From positions 11,790,225 to 11,854,224 of the forward strand of contig OZ023264.1 in NCBI GenBank assembly GCA_964006375.1: a DNA stretch of 64,000 nt, given 5' to 3'. Of the stretch, positions 61,240-64,000 are shown piece after piece. The stretch comes from Tillus elongatus (Eukaryota > Arthropoda > Insecta > Coleoptera > Cleridae). Below the pieces are notes generated by a model. That model worked only from the letters and a program-made list of their open reading frames with translations. It ran no database searches and was not told the origin of the DNA. The first letter of the stretch is position 1; every line of letters begins with the position of its first letter. A program made the position numbers and the translations under genes.

Positions 61240-61636
61240 CATATCTCTATGGAAAATCCCCATGACTAACCATTCTCAGACTATTCTGTATTGATGCGGT
61301 CCAATTTGCAGGGCTCAATTATCGGATATATGTAGATAAACTGGCTTCATATAATTGCGCCAAGAATCGCCAGTAGAGCGCTGTCGAAACCATTGTATAA
61401 CTGATCTGCCTGACATTGGTATCTAGCAATGATCATAGAGAAAAAAGTTATTTTTCTCAAATTCAGTAACCTCTGTTACAAGAAGAAACCAAAAGATAGC
61501 CATTTTCTGCCATTATTTTTAATTTCCCATCAAAATAAATTATTTGTGTACAACTAGTTTAATCAGAAACGCGAATTGTTGTGGTTTCATTGAGTATATA
61601 AATAATATCTTTGATAAATTAAATACTCGATTGAGA

Positions 61637-61661
61637 AGGGGGGGGGGGGTGGGGGTGGCTT
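61637..61661 (+). repeat. G-run
   Basis: Thirteen or so Gs, then T, GGGGG, T, GG. It stands out in DNA this AT-rich and could form a G-quadruplex if the runs fold separately. Confidence 0.9.
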
Positions 61662-62429
61662 GGTATAATAAAATTAACATCGGGGAAAACTCGATATATA
61701 ACTTAAGAAAATGCCAATTAAATAGCGTCTTTCTTTCCATAAAAGTTTTAAGTGAAGGTTTAAAGAGGATAACATAATATAGAATAAACAATACGCGTGT
61801 TTCTTCTTTTGTTTTTTAATATTTTCCAAAACTTTCGTCCACTTCTCCTTCGCCAGTTTGATCTTTTTTATCCTTCTCTTTTTGTTTAACTAGGATTTTG
61901 GTTGATAAAAATTTTAACGTGTACTTAATGACTTAAAAAAAAACTTGTTCCGATTGGTTGATTTTTAAAGATAATGAGAAATAACCGAATACAATTAAGA
62001 TTTTTTGGATTTGTCTTTTAATACCGATTTTAAAACCAAAGTTTGAAAGTAATAGGAACACCATGTTTTTATAAATAACGTTGCAATCTTCTAATTGCCT
62101 TCCGGTAAAAACTAGTCAAATAAATCAACAAAATAACATAACATGGCAAGCTACAAAAGGTGTTTCGACTAAAAAATGAATGTTCCGTTTCAGTCATTTT
62201 TAATGAGTATTATCACTGTATCTAATTACCGCAAGTTTGTTCAAGTTTGTGTACATTAGATGTTTTTCTCTTGCCTAGCTTTTATATTATATCTTTAGTA
62301 ACATCTAAAAGTTAAGTCACAAGACTATATCTTTCCTAATAGGACCCAACTTTTATTTGAATCGTGAAGTAATTCGATAGACTACTATTTCGGCCTTTTG
62401 TTTTACAGTACCAAACAAAGCTGGGAATA

Positions 62430-62515
62430 AAGACAGCGTGGCTTAATGGACAAACCAGCCAACGTTGACAGGTAAATATTGACATGTCTCTTCTGATCCA
62501 GGTTCACCTCCAAGG
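62430..62515 (+). repeat. tRNA-like segment, possible SINE head
   Basis: GCGTGGCTTAATGGACAA resembles a Pol III box A, and TCTGATCCAGGTTCACCTCC, about 60 bases on, resembles the T-arm with box B (GGTTCRANNCC, one mismatch). Such a pair is typical of tRNA-derived SINEs. No intact cloverleaf. The same stretch could be misread as a small exon because TTTTACAG precedes and GTAAAT follows 62409-62471. Confidence 0.3.
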
Positions 62516-64000
62516 TAGAGCAAATAAATTTGTCCTGCTCAAGAACGAATAAAAAACAATAATACCACCTGCTCCTGTTTTTCTATTATTCCAGCTACTT
62601 ACCTGACTAGATCAAACAGTTCATTAGATACAGAGGCTTAAGTTTTTTAATATTGCTTTGCCCAAAAATCAAGTAATATTATATTCAAAATTCAAAAAAG
62701 AATATTTACATAATCATACACGAGAAGATCCTTATATTTTGGTATGGGTAGAATAAAACTCCTAATGCTTTTTCTGTGGTACGAAGAAGCAAAAATGACA
62801 AGTACCCTGGAAAAAAGTAGCATACACAAGAGTCCTTTATGTTTCACAACATCCAAGAAACTGTTTTAAATATTAAACTTGTGAGGTTTCTTGCTGCCTC
62901 AAGTTAAGCAGTTCTCTCTATGTTAGAATCCAAAATTCATTAATATTATATAATATATAAAAAGCAATTTGATATAGTATAAGATAGGATGAGATATGTA
63001 GGTGACATTTAATGTGAGGTTTCGATGGGAGGTGGCTTATAAGGGAGGAGGAAGATAAGAGTTTATTTAGATGAATCTTACACTTTTACCTGTTGATAAA
63101 TTAATTACTTATAGGTACCGTTTAACCATAGACAGACCATGTGCTTTATCATGCGTACAGTACTATAGAAACTTGACAGACTTGCATTGCAAAAAAGCAA
63201 CTTATTATAAGACTTAACTCCATAAAGAAACTTTCCTTGCAACTGTTTTTTATATTACGTCATCGTTTTTCTGAAGATATACACAGATAAAGTTATATTG
63301 TATTAATAAGAAAAGCATTTAATATTACTGTAATATTCTGAATCGTCGAATAGATGTAACAGTAAAGAGATTGTAATAAATTATTTCATTCTTTCGACTT
63401 ACACATTCCAACTACTACAACTTAAGAACTATCTTTTCAGCACCTATTAAAAGAATAAGTTGAGTACAATACATAAGGTTAACTTTACAAATAATGCATA
63501 ATATGGCAACACTGACAGTCAACGATGCAATGCCAGTGAAAGCTAAAGCACAGCATAAGATCTTGTTCTGTGGCCAAAGCAGCGGCAATTAAAGGTCCGA
63601 TCGCACGCATTTGCCTCAATTCTAGATCACAAAATGAGACTTACAGTTAAGGAAAACTTAATATTGAGTCTGATTACAGCAAATGTTGTTAAGGAATGCT
63701 TAGCTAAAACGTACTTACATCTGACAACATCGGTTGAACTTGAGATGAATTTTTCCTGCTTTTATGTTGGTGTAATCGTACTGTCACCAATATCAAGCAA
63801 CATGTGACGCATTTCCAATTCACTTGTTATTATGAACGAAGATATATTTATTTATTTATATAATTATGTATACTTGGGTTTCAGAATAAATGATGTGACA
63901 CATCTCTAAAAATCGTCTCACAATTCTGAAATAGCGTTGTGTATAATTGCAGTAAGTTTCCTGCTATATATCGGCACATAACGTTTACGCATAGTAGAAA

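Larger units (their letters stand above)
61236..64000. other. Unassigned AT-rich stretch to the window end
   Basis: No gene. Two small features: a G-run at 61637-61661, and a tRNA-like segment at 62430-62515 (listed separately). The long quiet stretch could be intergenic or intronic. Confidence 0.45.

Noticed and set aside
62409..62471. Small exon with ATG, between TTTTACAG and GTAAAT
   Set aside because: The segment overlaps Pol III-like box A and box B text, and gives only nine codons after the ATG. A tRNA-derived repeat explains it better.

Overview
The window looks like non-coding nuclear DNA from an insect or another arthropod. It is strongly AT-rich, carries about twenty long (TA)n tracts, and is built almost entirely from eukaryotic transposable elements: LINE, hAT, Tigger/Jerky-type pogo, mariner-like and foldback elements. 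I found no bacterial-type gene, no convincing host protein-coding gene and no rRNA. The species cannot be named from this sequence. In the entries, K is the most abundant LINE family; M is a short terminal-inverted-repeat (MITE-like) family whose ends contain GCAGCAAGTGCGTTATGG; R is a longer composite repeat that follows M and carries the (TA)n tracts; H and P are short palindromic families carrying hammerhead-ribozyme-like motifs.

Layout. 1-2.6 kb: an unclassified repeat-rich stretch and a foldback element. 2.6-2.9 kb: remnant of a hAT transposase. 3.2-9.4 kb: two inverted K copies around a dead mariner-like element. 9.5-11.1 kb: a decayed Tigger/Jerky transposase. 11.9-14.7 kb: M/R repeats, TA tracts and the first palindromes. 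15.1-19.4 kb: two K copies, the first between 178-bp direct repeats. 19.8-25.0 kb: the best preserved element, a full-length GC-rich LINE (I/LOA-like: DUF4780-like ORF1; ORF2 with endonuclease, reverse transcriptase and RNase H), with a target-site duplication and only a few lesions. 25.6-26.3 kb: mariner-family pseudogene. 26.9-36.3 kb: TA tracts, palindromes and R/M copies. 36.3-38.2 kb: a nearly intact mariner-like element with about 290-bp inverted ends, sitting between two TA tracts. 38.3-50.7 kb: more M, R and H copies. 51.5-58.2 kb: a nest of LINE pieces (a Jockey-like one, a second RT fragment, K copies E and F). 58.2-64 kb: mostly unassigned AT-rich DNA.

The most interesting signal is a set of hammerhead self-cleaving ribozyme-like motifs in several short palindromic, TA-associated repeats. 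The best copy, 47958-48018, has the standard core (CTGAAGA, a 5-bp stem II, GAAA, a very short stem III, a GTC cleavage triplet and a paired stem I). Other families keep the layout with one extra base after the core. Short type I hammerheads with tiny stem III are known from Penelope-like elements and retrozymes, so these palindromes may be non-autonomous relatives of such elements. No Penelope-type protein is visible here.

Confidence is high for LINE, mariner and Tigger identities (protein motifs were read directly), moderate for repeat families (compared by eye within this window only), and low for exact element ends.
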